Of a stretch of 64,000 nucleotides of DNA, positions 8,396 through 18,254 are shown piece by piece. Position 1 is the first letter of the stretch. Each line of letters starts with the position of its first letter. The notes beneath the pieces are model-generated. The model was not told the DNA's origin, ran no database searches, and was given only the letters and a program-made list of their open reading frames with translations. Position numbers and translations under genes: made by a program. The stretch spans positions 1-64,000 of the forward strand of contig NZ_WQGO01000012.1 of assembly GCF_013034685.1 (NCBI RefSeq). Direction: 5' to 3'. This DNA comes from Ruegeria lacuscaerulensis. GTDB lineage: Bacteria; Pseudomonadota; Alphaproteobacteria; Rhodobacterales; Rhodobacteraceae.

Positions 8396-10042
8396 TTACT
8401 CGGCGGCCAACGCCTTCTGCCTGCAATAACACGACGCCTTTATCGGCACCTCGGCGCGGGCAGCGGCCTTGTCCAATTGTAGCTTAATGTGGGCGGCTTC
8501 GACCGTTTCACCGCGCCGGGTGAGACATTCGTGCAAACCATGCAGGCTCCAGACGTTGCCCGGATGCTGACAGGCCCGGCTAAGCGTTGCATCCAGGCCA
8601 AGGTCTGCACGGTAAACAGCTTCGGCTTCCTCCATCTGGCCCTGTTCAAGAAGAAGAGCACCCAGCGCATGACGGGTGGGTTGCATCCAGCCCCAGGGCT
8701 CGTCGTATGGCAAGTTATCGTCGATCTCCACTGACTTTCGCAGGTGATCAAAGGCCGTTTCGTGCTCTCCTGTGTGATAGGCCAACTCACCCAGCATCAT
8801 TTGCTCAGCGACCTTCAGAATGTCCCGACATGTGTTGTTGAACAGCATTCGGGTCTCAGGAACTCTGGCCAGAGCATCATAGAACTTGGCTTTTTCACTC
8901 TCGGCTTCAGCGACCCTGTGTAGGTTGGCCAAGGCAACCGTCCTTGCATACCGCATCATGGCGATAGTGACGCTGTAGAGCTCCGAATCTTCAGGTAAAT
9001 CCTGATCAAGGATAGCCTGCCAGCGTCCAAACCTGATCAATACATGTTGTTTCATAGGAATGAACGCCTCGAACCAATCAGCCATTGGTCGAAGTGTCTC
9101 TGAAGGTAAAGTTTCGACAAGCTCATCGGCAGCTTCCAGTGCCGCCGTTGGCTGCCCTAAAAACATCGCTCCGTAGATTTTGAAGTGGTAGTTGTGACAC
9201 CTGTAAACGGAATAGAAGTTGTCAGGACCTTCGCGTTCCAGGAACTTTCGATCTGACAAGATGGCTTTGTGATTACGCAACACAACGTTCATGTAATCTC
9301 CACACAAGACGTCAATATGGGTGGGCATGTGAAGCAAGTGCCCGGCTTCAGGCACCAACGTGCTGAGCACATCACCATGGCGAAGGGCTCGCTCAGGATT
9401 TGGCGACATTTCCATCAGGTGAATGTACATGTGCAGGAGCCCTGCGTGCTCCCATGCTCTGGGGAGTGTATCAAATGCAGTTTCGAGGACTGCTATGGCT
9501 TCAAGTGTATCGGCTCCATCCGCTGGTTTCCCAGTCGGCAAGTCCCAAAGCTGCCAAGGGGTCCGATTCATGAGTGCCTCGGCTAGGAGGGCGCAAACGT
9601 CGAGATCCTGTTTGAATTCAGCATGCAGCTTTCGCATCGCGTCAGCGAAGGCATCATTCCACGGGCTGAAATCCTCAATATCCGATGAGGATGGATAACG
9701 AGCCGGAATGGCTTCGATGAGCGCGCGTTCAACAGGCGTCAGTTTGTCCTTTAACGACGCAGCAGCCTCGATTGACGCTTTTGCCAAGGCGATACAGTCA
9801 GGCTTCTCGTCTTCTTCGAATGTTTCCCAGGGCTTGTTGTAGTTCGGCCCAATGCAATACGCGATGCCCCAATGCGCCATTGCGCAATTTGGATCCGCAG
9901 CCACGGCATTCTGAAAGCATACAATCGCTTCTTCGTGGTTGTACGCATAAGTCCAAGCCAAACCACGATCAAACCAAAGCTGGGCTTCGTCCGACGAGGT
10001 TGTGATCTTTCGGCTGTAGCTACCGAGATCATAGTATTCCAT
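8396..10042 (-). CDS. TPR-repeat protein, about 548 aa
   Basis: The product is made of TPR-like helical pairs. The clearest is near the N-terminus (AQLWFDRGLAWTYAYNHEEA, then a unit ending AVAADPNCAMAHWGIAYC); others lie near residues 400-480. It resembles large soluble TPR proteins of unknown function and no catalytic domain is apparent. No signal peptide is visible, so it should be cytoplasmic. The ATG at 10042 is preceded by GGGG at about 9 bp; a GTG one codon upstream is also open. A second, shorter TPR protein lies upstream on the same strand, about 380 bp away. Confidence 0.72.
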   Translation of the reverse strand: MEYYDLGSYSRKITTSSDEAQLWFDRGLAWTYAYNHEEAIVCFQNAVAADPNCAMAHWGIAYCIGPNYNKPWETFEEDEKPDCIALAKASIEAAASLKDKLTPVERALIEAIPARYPSSSDIEDFSPWNDAFADAMRKLHAEFKQDLDVCALLAEALMNRTPWQLWDLPTGKPADGADTLEAIAVLETAFDTLPRAWEHAGLLHMYIHLMEMSPNPERALRHGDVLSTLVPEAGHLLHMPTHIDVLCGDYMNVVLRNHKAILSDRKFLEREGPDNFYSVYRCHNYHFKIYGAMFLGQPTAALEAADELVETLPSETLRPMADWFEAFIPMKQHVLIRFGRWQAILDQDLPEDSELYSVTIAMMRYARTVALANLHRVAEAESEKAKFYDALARVPETRMLFNNTCRDILKVAEQMMLGELAYHTGEHETAFDHLRKSVEIDDNLPYDEPWGWMQPTRHALGALLLEQGQMEEAEAVYRADLGLDATLSRACQHPGNVWSLHGLHECLTRRGETVEAAHIKLQLDKAAARAEVPIKASCYCRQKALAAE

Positions 10043-10425
10043 CACAATAACCCCCTAATTAAAGGTAGGAGGTTACCACAATGGGCTGTTTCTCGATACT
10101 GGCGACATCAAAGCCGACCCAAGGCATAGACCCGACTTATATGAGCCCCATTTGATCGAAGCATTCTTCTTGGCGACTGATCAACTTATCGGCTACGTGC
10201 GTGACGCACCGTCCAATCCATCCACAGTAGCCCACCGACAAGACCACAAACACCGCTCGCACACCTAAGACGGGCTTTTGAGAAAGCTGATGTCGGCAGT
10301 CAGGTTGGTCTTTTCCGCCAACCAACACTTTTGGGGCCTGGTAACGTCGTGCGACAGCTTCTGTTCTAACTGGCGTTGAAAACGTGTAATTTGAGCTCAT
10401 TGCGGGCGTCATAAATACGGGCACC
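10043..10425 (-). other. Gap between the two TPR genes
   Basis: This 383-bp stretch separates two same-strand TPR genes. An open frame of 95 codons exists (10137-10424) but has no recognisable domain or ribosome binding site, and its composition is poor for a protein. I see no RNA gene or terminator. It probably holds the promoter of the downstream TPR gene. Confidence 0.4.
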
Positions 10426-11706
10426 CTACCCTTCTAGAGTGGCAACTGCATGGTCGTGAGAGGTATGCGGTCGATGCATGTTGAGGATACGTCGAGCTTC
10501 ATTCGATTGTCCCGATATTGCCAGCGCATGCGCCAATGAAAACTCAATAATGTCGCGTTGCGCCCGGCTACCACCAAGGCGTTCGTGCTCAGACATGACA
10601 CTTACGAATTTCTCAATCGCTTCGTCCGCATTTCCATCCGCCAAGGCACGGAATGCGCCTGCTACCGAAGCAACGGTGGGGCCTGCGGGTCCCTTTGCGC
10701 CGTCAATGGTTGCTTCCAGACGCTCTCTGTTTCCAGCCATCGCATGCGCAAGAGCAGCGTGAACATCCGCAAAAGCCAAGCCAGGTGAAGGAAAGAACTG
10801 AACAGCATAGTCGCTGAGTTGTTGCCAACGCTCCTGAGGAATTTGCTCGCCAGCCAAAAAGGCGCGGTGAACAATTGCCACACTATCAGTCAAAACGTTA
10901 AGTGGCGGCGCAGGAGGTCGGTCGGGGGAAACATAATCATCGAACAGCTTCCACATACCTGCCACATCGCCGCTCTCAAGCGCCCACAGAGCGACGTGCC
11001 AGCTGAGATGGCAGTGCAGATACGCTGTTAAGGGATAGTCTTGCCAGAACTCGCGAAGATAAGCGTAGCCAGCGTCCGTCTCCCCGTTCTCATAGTAGAG
11101 ATGGGCCCTGACATGTGCACTGTGTGCGCTGTCTGGCTTCAACTCAAGTGCGCGCTCAATGTTTTCCGCGGCCGGGCCGATCTGTCCGGCCTCCATCTGG
11201 GCAAATGCATGCTGGCAGAGAAACCACCAGTCGTCGCCATAGTGTGGCTTCAACATGGTTGTGTAAGCAAGCTGCTCCGCCTCGCGACCAGCCCGACCTG
11301 AAAACCCTATTAAGCCAAATACGCTGGTACATGTCTGAGCAAGCAAAATATCTCGCGGATGGTCTGCGACGTGATCTCGGATGCGCCTGTAGGCCTGCGG
11401 TGCACGCCCCTCAATGAGATCGCTGATAATGTCGATCTGGGCGGCTTCGCGCGGGCTGACGCCATGCGAAAGTTTTTTTGCGACGGCTATTTCACGCTTT
11501 GCATCTTGTCCACGCCCGACAGTAACAAGGTAGCGCGCAAGCCCAACATGCGGCATAGCAAAACCATCATCTGCCCGCATTGCTGATCGGTAGGCTTCTT
11601 CAACACCATCAAAAGCACCCAGGAAACGGTCGATGCCTTCAACGTACGCGTCTCGCGCAGTTTGTGATGTGGTCGTTAGCGGGCTTCCGTATCGATCTTC
11701 AAGCAT
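10426..11706 (-). CDS. TPR-repeat protein, TTC38-like
   Basis: The 426-residue product consists of TPR-like repeats. Recognisable units occur around residues 20-80 (YVEGIDRFLGAFDGVEEAYR), 165-215 (ENIERALELKPDSAHSAHVR) and in the C-terminal third. The order and wording resemble the TTC38-type TPR proteins found in many bacteria, whose function is unknown. No signal peptide or catalytic domain is seen. GGAAGG precedes the ATG at a good distance. It may be functionally related to the next TPR gene at 8396-10042, but the 380-bp gap argues against tight coupling. Confidence 0.7.
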   Translation of the reverse strand: MLEDRYGSPLTTTSQTARDAYVEGIDRFLGAFDGVEEAYRSAMRADDGFAMPHVGLARYLVTVGRGQDAKREIAVAKKLSHGVSPREAAQIDIISDLIEGRAPQAYRRIRDHVADHPRDILLAQTCTSVFGLIGFSGRAGREAEQLAYTTMLKPHYGDDWWFLCQHAFAQMEAGQIGPAAENIERALELKPDSAHSAHVRAHLYYENGETDAGYAYLREFWQDYPLTAYLHCHLSWHVALWALESGDVAGMWKLFDDYVSPDRPPAPPLNVLTDSVAIVHRAFLAGEQIPQERWQQLSDYAVQFFPSPGLAFADVHAALAHAMAGNRERLEATIDGAKGPAGPTVASVAGAFRALADGNADEAIEKFVSVMSEHERLGGSRAQRDIIEFSLAHALAISGQSNEARRILNMHRPHTSHDHAVATLEG

Positions 11707-11972
11707 CCAAACCTTCCACTATCTGTACCAAACCTGTCCGTCAGTTAGCTATATGAGCATGCCTAGCCATAAACGAGTCAAAGGAAATCGACGGTACGAG
11801 GCGCCATGATTTCAGCATCCGTTTCTTTCAGAAGTCTCATGAAATCATCTAAAAGCCGTTCAAACCATAGTTGCTTCATCAAATATCGATTTTCCAAAAT
11901 TGGACTCCGAAACCAAATTTGGGGATTATTGCATACGGCTCGACCCGCGTCCGTTTAGAGGAGAACGTAGGT

Positions 11973-12893
11973 ATGACTACCCAAACCCGCCCGCTCATTG
12001 ATACGGCTTGGTTGGCAGATAACCTGACTGACCCGAAACTACGCATCATTGATGTTCGCTGGAAGTTTAGGGAGGAAAACGGCAAGGGCGTGGCCTATGA
12101 TGATAGGAGCGAATTCCAAGCCGAGCACATTCCTGGCGCAGTGTATGTTGGCATGTCGACAGAGCTTGCAGACAGCACTCAGAACACTCCCGATATGATG
12201 CTCGGGCCAGAGGATTTTGGGGAAAAGATGCGAGAGTTGGGTGTTTCCAACGACAGTCATGTCGTGGTCTACGATGACTCCGGGCTTCCGTTGGCGTCTG
12301 CGCGTCTTTGGTGGGCACTTTCGCACTATGGCCATAACAACGTGCGGGTCTTGGACGGCGGCTTGCAGCAATGGAAACTCGAAGGTCGGACCACTGAAAC
12401 TGGCGATCTAGCCGTTGAGCATGGTGACTTTGAACCAACAGTGCAGAGCAATTGGATTGCCCGCAAAGCTGATGTCTTGGATGCGATGGGTAAGCCCGGA
12501 GTCAGAATTGTGGACTTTCTACCAAACGACCTCTTCCGAGGCGACGGAGTTCACACATGGGGAGGTCGCTCGGGACATATCCCCAGTGCGGTCAACATAC
12601 CGGCGATATCGAACATCGATCCGGACTTGGCACACACACCCATATCCGAACGTGCAGCTAAACTAAAGGAACGTGGGTCATTCAAGTTGGCGGATCATTC
12701 CAAGCTCCTCAAGCACTATCAGGACAAGGGAATTCAAACTGACGATGAGGTCATCGCCTATTGCGGCCGTGGCATAGCTGCTTCTTGTGGGCTCCTTGCG
12801 CTGCGCCAAATGGGGTTTGAAAAGTCCCGCCTGTATGATGGTTCATGGGCTGAGTGGAGCGCCGATGAGAGCCTGCCGGTTGAAACATCGTGA
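11973..12893 (+). CDS. Two-domain sulfurtransferase (SseA-like)
   Basis: The 306-residue protein is a tandem rhodanese. An inactive N-terminal domain (about 1-140) includes LIDTAWLADNL and the SHVVVYDDSG strand. The active C-terminal domain carries the catalytic Cys at 264 (YCGRGIAAS). A CG-type loop is closer to 3-mercaptopyruvate than to thiosulfate sulfurtransferases, though loop reading alone does not fix the donor. The ATG at 11973 follows AGAGGAGA at a good distance; the frame is open for 34 more codons upstream without a better start. It precedes a methyltransferase gene by about 60 bp and may share its transcript. Confidence 0.87.
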   Translation: MTTQTRPLIDTAWLADNLTDPKLRIIDVRWKFREENGKGVAYDDRSEFQAEHIPGAVYVGMSTELADSTQNTPDMMLGPEDFGEKMRELGVSNDSHVVVYDDSGLPLASARLWWALSHYGHNNVRVLDGGLQQWKLEGRTTETGDLAVEHGDFEPTVQSNWIARKADVLDAMGKPGVRIVDFLPNDLFRGDGVHTWGGRSGHIPSAVNIPAISNIDPDLAHTPISERAAKLKERGSFKLADHSKLLKHYQDKGIQTDDEVIAYCGRGIAASCGLLALRQMGFEKSRLYDGSWAEWSADESLPVETS

Positions 12894-12955
12894 GACTACG
12901 ATTTTGGGTCACTGAGGGTGGTCCGTTTTTGACGCGTTGCTAGGAGGATTTTTTG

Positions 12956-13747
12956 ATGACGGACAATTTTCGGCTGACCAAAGAAGCTGCGCAGAAGTAC
13001 AACAACCATAGTGTGCCTGCGATGTTCGGCCCATTGGCTGAAGCAACCATGGAGAAGGTTCAGCTTCGAAGCGGGACTTGTGTCATCGACATTGCATGCG
13101 GCACCGGGGCTTTGACGCGAGAGATTGCAAGGAAACTGACGGGCGAAGGGCGGGTGGTTGGCGTAGATCTGAACGAAACCATGATTGAGGTCGCGCAGTC
13201 CAATCAGCCGGATTGTCGTCATGTGCTCGAGTGGTATGCAGCAGATGTAACCGAGTTACCTTTCGAAAATGCTACGTTTGACTATGCCTTCATACAACAG
13301 GGGCTTCAGTTCTTCCCCGACAAATCCGCCGCTTTGCAGGAAGTTCATAGGATCTTACGCAATGACGGTCAGCTATTTTTGACATGTTGGCGCGCAGTGT
13401 CGCCCTTCAATGGAGCGCTTGCAAAAGCTCTCGAACGGCATGTTGGAACAGATGCCGCAGTAAAAGCCAGAGCGCCTTTTTCGTTTCGAGATGGGGACCT
13501 CATTTCGAACTTGTTGGTCGATGCAGGCTTCAAGATAGCTCGTTACGAGCCGTTGGTACTAGAGCGAAGATTTATTGATCTTCGTGCGCAAATCATGGCG
13601 CTGCCAATCGAAACTGATCTTAGGGATGCAGGTGCTGACGTCACCAAAAAGGTCGTGGAAGAGGTTGCAGACGCTTTGTCTAGATATGACAAAGAAGGCG
13701 TATTGCACGTACCGCAAGAAGCGCACCTTTTCGTCGCCGCGGCATAG
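12956..13747 (+). CDS. Class I SAM-dependent methyltransferase
   Basis: The 263-residue protein shows a Rossmann-fold methyltransferase core: motif I at about 44-52 (VIDIACGTG), an acidic end of strand two (VVGVDLN) and the post-I motifs (YAADVTELPFENATFDYAF). Wording around the last is that of the UbiE/Methyltransf_11 group. The substrate is not predictable. The ATG at 12956 follows TAGGAGG at about 8 bp; a TTG one codon earlier is less likely. It is downstream of the sulfurtransferase in the same direction. Confidence 0.83.
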   Translation: MTDNFRLTKEAAQKYNNHSVPAMFGPLAEATMEKVQLRSGTCVIDIACGTGALTREIARKLTGEGRVVGVDLNETMIEVAQSNQPDCRHVLEWYAADVTELPFENATFDYAFIQQGLQFFPDKSAALQEVHRILRNDGQLFLTCWRAVSPFNGALAKALERHVGTDAAVKARAPFSFRDGDLISNLLVDAGFKIARYEPLVLERRFIDLRAQIMALPIETDLRDAGADVTKKVVEEVADALSRYDKEGVLHVPQEAHLFVAAA

Positions 13748-13873
13748 GTCAACGACCACTGGCTCAGTTCTCAATTACGATCTTTGCCATGGTCGAAAGA
13801 CAATGCGGCATTAGTGGCGGCCGAGCCTGGCTCCGCGTTGACGGTTGAGTCTGCATCAAACTATACTTTTGCC

Positions 13874-14323
13874 ATGGCTAGCGGAAAATACATCGACGAT
13901 TTGTCGGTTGGCGAAACCTTCGAAACCGGTGGCGTCACGCTGACCGAGGGAGCGATTATTGACTTCGCACTGGTTCATGACCCGCAGCCCTTCCACGTTA
14001 ACAAAGTGGCTGCCGCAGAGTCGATGTTCGGCGGTCTCATTGCCAGTGGATTTCAGACAATAGCGCTTACTTTCAGGTTGTTCCGCGACACTGGTGTACT
14101 TACCGGAACCAATCTGGGTGGACATGGAATGGACGAGGTACGGTGGCTGGCTCCGGTGTATTCCGGTGACACGATCAGCGTGCGCGTCACGGTTGAGGCG
14201 ATTACACCGTCACGTTCGAAGCCAGACCGGGGAACGGTCAAATTCCGATACCAGACATTTAACCAGAACGATGTTGAAGTTCTTAACCTGGTTATGCACC
14301 ACGTGATGGCATATCGGAGTTAA
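13874..14323 (+). CDS. MaoC-family dehydratase
   Basis: The 149-residue protein is a single hotdog domain of the MaoC type. It has the catalytic-type HDPQPFHVN segment and the following AAAESMFGGLIASGF helix, as in R-specific enoyl-CoA hydratases. The reaction is presumably hydration of an enoyl-CoA, with the exact chain unknown. The ATG at 13874 opens a typical MaoC N-terminus (ASGKYIDDLSVGE); the frame is open upstream without support. It is the last gene of a same-strand run of three. Confidence 0.82.
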   Translation: MASGKYIDDLSVGETFETGGVTLTEGAIIDFALVHDPQPFHVNKVAAAESMFGGLIASGFQTIALTFRLFRDTGVLTGTNLGGHGMDEVRWLAPVYSGDTISVRVTVEAITPSRSKPDRGTVKFRYQTFNQNDVEVLNLVMHHVMAYRS

Positions 14324-14486
14324 GGCAGTTTGCAGCGACTTGGGCGCGGCAATCAATTTGAACTTCCATTGTCATCTTCAAGAGTATCCTTGGGCTCGCT
14401 ACATAAGGCTTCTATTCGCAATTGCGGTCGTGGCGTACATGCAAACTAGCTTGTTCGCATGTTCTCAATCCTTTTTGCCTAAATAA

Positions 14487-15374
14487 CTACTTGTAGATTG
14501 CCGCATAGCGAGGTGCGAAGAACTTAACGAAGGCTCTAACCTCTGGCCGGCGATAAGCTTCCGGCGAAATGAGCATTAGGTGCGGCACCGCAAGTTCGGG
14601 GATTTCGTCGAAACATCGGACAAAAGACATGTCTGTTTCCACCAGCTTGACATTGCTGATCCCAAGGCCTTGCCCTGACCTGATCGCCGCATGCATTAGC
14701 TCCAGTTCAGTGAAAGACATGACGATCTGGTCCGGCTCCACGTGATTGGTCAACCATTCGTGGAATACATTGGGCACATCGTCCCGCTGAAAGGTAACAA
14801 ATTGATGCCCGGCCAGATCATTCGTTGACCCCGGTAAGCCAAATTTGTCCGCGTAGTTTCTGCTGCCGAACAAAGACCAGCGGGCCGTGCTGATCTTACG
14901 ACAGATCAGGTCAGGATCGGGATCGGTTCTTGCAAGGCGCAAAGCAATGTCGGCCTCGCCCGCCATCAGGTCCAGCGCCCGAACGCTGGACAAAAACTCG
15001 AATGCGACATCCTGATTGACGGCGGAAAACTCGTTTACGATTTCGATCATGCGTGCGGAGAAATTTGCCGAATAAGCGGTGATACGGATGGGTTGTGTCG
15101 ACGTCAATTCCTTCGCGCAATCGGCGAATTCAAGGACTGAAGCCTCGATTGCTTCGGCGAGGGGAACAAGGCGAAGGGCTTCTGGGGTCGGTTTGAACCC
15201 GTGCGTACCGCGCTCAAAAAGCGTCAAGCCTGTTTCTCTTTCGAGAACATCAATGCGTCGGGCAACCGTTGGTTGGGAAACCTTTAGCTTTCCAGAGGCC
15301 GCAAGCGTCGACCCTTCTCTGAAGACAGAGAGGAACACACGAATATCCGACCAATTTCGGAACCCGTTCTTCAT
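14487..15374 (-). CDS. LysR-family regulator
   Basis: The 295-residue product has an N-terminal winged helix-turn-helix (about 10-60; GSTLAASGKLKVSQPTVARR) and a LysR effector domain. Upstream of the ATG at 15374 the frame stays open for 68 codons, but that extension has no LysR-like sequence, so the ATG at 15374 is preferred. A small gene lies divergently about 100 bp away and may be its target (inference). Confidence 0.85.
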   Translation of the reverse strand: MKNGFRNWSDIRVFLSVFREGSTLAASGKLKVSQPTVARRIDVLERETGLTLFERGTHGFKPTPEALRLVPLAEAIEASVLEFADCAKELTSTQPIRITAYSANFSARMIEIVNEFSAVNQDVAFEFLSSVRALDLMAGEADIALRLARTDPDPDLICRKISTARWSLFGSRNYADKFGLPGSTNDLAGHQFVTFQRDDVPNVFHEWLTNHVEPDQIVMSFTELELMHAAIRSGQGLGISNVKLVETDMSFVRCFDEIPELAVPHLMLISPEAYRRPEVRAFVKFFAPRYAAIYK

Positions 15375-15471
15375 TTTTGTAGAACAGCACAATTTTGTGC
15401 CGGATACCAGAAAAACAGGTGAACAGTTACTATTGTTGCGACAGCGCAAGCAACTCGGAAAGGACCATGAG

Positions 15472-15693
15472 ATGGCTTCCCATACAATGTCACCCAGCAT
15501 CTGGACCGTATTTGGTGGACTGTTCGGTAGGACCAAGAGAGGCTTCCCTAAAAACCAGAAATCGCGGCTTACGGACAATTATCTTCACTCGGAACGCGAC
15601 TATATAAAAGAGGTGATCTGGAATAATCCGGACGCGTTTTCGAGTGAGCTGGACGTTCAGAACATGATGAGTCTGTATCCAGAAAGGTTCTGA
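15472..15693 (+). CDS. Small protein of 73 aa, unknown
   Basis: This short frame starts at an ATG preceded by GGAAAGGA at about 8 bp. It encodes a basic first half (FGRTKRGFPKNQKSR) and a helical acidic second half (DYIKEVIWNNPDAFSSELDV, then QNMMSLYPERF). The composition and start look like a real protein, but I recognise no family. It is divergent from the LysR gene. The longer open frame running through the LysR gene is treated as shadow. Confidence 0.5.
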   Translation: MASHTMSPSIWTVFGGLFGRTKRGFPKNQKSRLTDNYLHSERDYIKEVIWNNPDAFSSELDVQNMMSLYPERF

Positions 15694-16021
15694 AAACACT
15701 TGGTGACAATCGGCCGAACAGGGCGATTAGATCACGCCAAATACAGCTGCAAGCTGGAATTGACAGCCACGCACCTGTGTTGTCGCCATTGAATAAGTAC
15801 CAATACGAGACTTTCTGTCATCACGCCTATCGCTGCGGTCGTTCGAACGTCTGATCAATGCCTGCACGTCTGGCACTTCCTTGGGACTTCACCGACGACA
15901 ATTAAGTATGGACAAAAGATTTGCAGCACCTGTTGGGGCGCCTGTGACACCAATGGGGGTCTCTTGAACCGCGACTTTCATGAAGCCCGCGAAAGAACCT
16001 AGGCCGATTCACTTAGCTCAA
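15694..16021. other. Non-coding gap before methyltransferase gene
   Basis: This 328-bp stretch lies between the small ORF and the convergent methyltransferase gene. I see no supported gene, tRNA or clear terminator hairpin with a T-run. Confidence 0.4.
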
Positions 16022-16894
16022 TCACCCCTTTTTGCGCACCACGACAACAAATTGGGTCATCGAAAAGAAGAAGCGTCCAGTCCTTGCAAGGCTGAGCTGC
16101 TCATCAAACCACGATTGCGCAACTGCGGGATCAACATGGTCATTTGCGACAGTGTATTGCTTCATGAGGTGCATCATCATGATTGCGAGGCCATCTGGCT
16201 TTAGCTGGTGATCTGTCATTGTGAACGACAAGACATCTTCCACACGGTCGCCGCGAGCCTTTATCAGCGCGGGCAGTCTTTCCGGGACGGAACCACTCAC
16301 AAAGTGCTGGTTCCAGGATGTCAGCATCTTTTGCATTCTGTCGGGCTCATCGCTGAACCAGATCAAGCTGCCAAAGTGTAGATCGCTGATGACGAGGCGC
16401 CCGCCGGGTTTGACGCACCGCAGCGTGTCAGCCAACGCACCGTCTACGTCTTCGATGTACTCAAAGACCTGTACCGAGACGGCCTTGTCAGCACTCTCAT
16501 CCTCAATGGGCAAGCTATTTGCGGCACCAGCACGAAACTCCACGTTTGCGTAGTCGCTGCACCGTTCTCTAGCAGCTGCCGTCATGTCAGCGCTTGGGTC
16601 GATCCCGATGACATAGCCATCCGAGCCAACTGCCCGGGCCAACTCAACTGTTAACATCCCGTTGCCACAACCGATGTCCAAAATAGTTTCACCAGGAGCC
16701 GGGCACAGCGCATCAAATGAAGCCTGTCTTCGCCGCGTCAGTTCTGCGCCTTGATAGGCGATTTCAAGTAATTTCGTTGTTTCAGCGTCAAATTTAAGCA
16801 ACTCTCCACCCTTACAAAGCCCACATGCCCCCAAAACCTTATCAGAAATTGAGTTATCTACGAAAAGCAGGATGGATCGTTGAGGCTTGAACAT
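16022..16894 (-). CDS. Class I SAM-dependent methyltransferase
   Basis: The 290-residue protein has a methyltransferase core with motif I at 71-80 (ILDIGCGNGM), VIGIDPSADM after strand two, and SADKAVSVQVFEYIEDVDGAL as motif II region. It looks like a Methyltransf_11/UbiE-type enzyme acting on an unknown small molecule. The first 30 residues (with SILLFVDNSISDKV and two Cys) do not belong to the core and may mean the true start is downstream, but no good alternative ATG exists. It is separated from the AhpD-like gene by about 130 bp. Confidence 0.8.
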   Translation of the reverse strand: MFKPQRSILLFVDNSISDKVLGACGLCKGGELLKFDAETTKLLEIAYQGAELTRRRQASFDALCPAPGETILDIGCGNGMLTVELARAVGSDGYVIGIDPSADMTAAARERCSDYANVEFRAGAANSLPIEDESADKAVSVQVFEYIEDVDGALADTLRCVKPGGRLVISDLHFGSLIWFSDEPDRMQKMLTSWNQHFVSGSVPERLPALIKARGDRVEDVLSFTMTDHQLKPDGLAIMMMHLMKQYTVANDHVDPAVAQSWFDEQLSLARTGRFFFSMTQFVVVVRKKG

Positions 16895-17024
16895 GGATCC
16901 ACCAACAATAAATGAATGCGCCGACTTGATCCGACGAATGATTTAACCCCGAGAGCGAAGGACGCATCTGCCGCTCTATCGGACCAGCTTTTCGTGGCGC
17001 TTCGAACGTTAGAACAAAATCAAT

Positions 17025-17597
17025 TCAAGAGATGTCGAGGCCGTTCTCTCGTCCGAAATCGGTATAGAAGCTGTCACTGCGGCATCGGTTTAAAGTGGCT
17101 TCGTCCGCTTCTCTTGGGTCGGTGCCAGGGCTTTGGACACCTGTTCCTTCTATGAAGCGGTTCACGAGATTAAAGACACCGCAAACTTGGATAGCATCGA
17201 ACAGCGCACTCTCCGACCAGCCTGCCGCGTAGACTGCTCTAGCGTCGGCTTCTGTCATTCGGGATGGCGAGACAGTGAGCTTTTCAATGTATGCCAGCAA
17301 CGGTTTGAGGTGATCCTCGACGGGCGCCGTATCGCGGTCTTCCATCAGTGCCTCGATTGTCTCGACTTCAATACCGTAGGCTTTGGCGAAAACGATGTGC
17401 GCCCCATGGCAATACGCACAAGCATTCAATCCCGAGACATAGGCCGCAATGAGTTCACGTTCAGCAACCGAGAGGTCGCTCTCGCCCCTCATCACAAGGC
17501 TTTCGTACGCACAAAGCGGAGAGAGTTTATCTGGAAAGGCTTGATAGACACTTCCAAGTGTCGCGTTCTCCGGCAGAGATGGAAACAGGCGTTTCAT
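17025..17597 (-). CDS. AhpD-like / carboxymuconolactone decarboxylase-family protein
   Basis: The 190-residue all-helical protein carries the AhpD-type redox motif CAYCHGAH (Cys60, Cys63, His67) after ERELIAAYVSGLN. Its length and wording fit the peroxidase-related branch of the CMD family. Such proteins use the Cys pair for peroxide reduction, but the electron donor is not evident here. GAAAGAGA precedes the ATG. It is upstream of the methyltransferase on the same strand. Confidence 0.82.
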   Translation of the reverse strand: MKRLFPSLPENATLGSVYQAFPDKLSPLCAYESLVMRGESDLSVAERELIAAYVSGLNACAYCHGAHIVFAKAYGIEVETIEALMEDRDTAPVEDHLKPLLAYIEKLTVSPSRMTEADARAVYAAGWSESALFDAIQVCGVFNLVNRFIEGTGVQSPGTDPREADEATLNRCRSDSFYTDFGRENGLDIS

Positions 17598-18050
17598 TTA
17601 ATTCTCTTTCAATCTTGCTATGGATTACGTTTTCTCAAAGTGAGGAACCAACGTTGTTTACGCAACCTTAAAGCAATTTCGGGTTCCGCTCAGAGATTCC
17701 GTTGGGATACTGCGAACGGTAAGTTTGCCAGACGACACCCCCAACTTGTTGCTGCTTGGTTAAAGGCAATTTCATTTGAGCCGTTCTCGTAAATTTGCAA
17801 AGTCAGCATTCTGCGCATTGATGTCATTGGGGCTTCGCGCAGCATCGGTCTATGTGGGCTCAATACCGTGATTTGCTGCATACTGAGCGTATGGCCGCTT
17901 TTAACAGGGATCATTTGCCGCTGAGCCTATTGTCGCGGCTTATGTCAAATCTGGAGAAGTTCGTTGGATGAGGCCAAAGTCAGCAATTCTTATACGTGAG
18001 ATTAATTTCGACCTGCGATGGTTGCACGGTTTTCTACATGAGGATTTGAC
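17598..18050. other. Gap with no supported gene
   Basis: This is about 450 bp. A 74-codon reverse frame at 17690-17914 lacks a start signal or recognisable sequence and was not accepted. The stretch contains degraded-looking sequence, and promoter sequence for both flanking genes is likely. Confidence 0.35.
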
Positions 18051-18254
18051 ATGAAAAAACTTGCAACCATTGACCTGCCCAGGACAAACGCAAACGCTTT
18101 TGAAGTGCTGGCGCGCTGCCAGTCCGCAGCCGAAAGAGCCGGAGCAGAACAAGCCAGAATTCAGGGCTTCCTTGAGGACGCCGTCCAAGGTGATTATGAG
18201 CACTTGTTGCGTGTGGTGAAAACCCACTTTGAGGTCTCTAGCGCCCGGACTTGA
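18051..18254 (+). CDS. Small protein of 67 aa, unknown
   Basis: This frame starts with GAGGA about 8 bp before the ATG and encodes a helical, charged protein (FEVLARCQSAAERAGAEQAR in the middle, HLLRVVKTHFEV near the end). It has no signal peptide or membrane segment. I do not recognise a family. A strong terminator lies 175 bp downstream on the same strand, which supports transcription through this gene. Confidence 0.55.
   Translation: MKKLATIDLPRTNANAFEVLARCQSAAERAGAEQARIQGFLEDAVQGDYEHLLRVVKTHFEVSSART

Noticed and set aside
10137..10424. 95-codon reverse frame between the TPR genes
   Set aside because: No ribosome binding site or recognisable fold, and odd composition. Treated as chance.
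17690..17914. 74-codon reverse frame upstream of the AhpD-like gene
   Set aside because: No start signal, no family, degraded-looking DNA.
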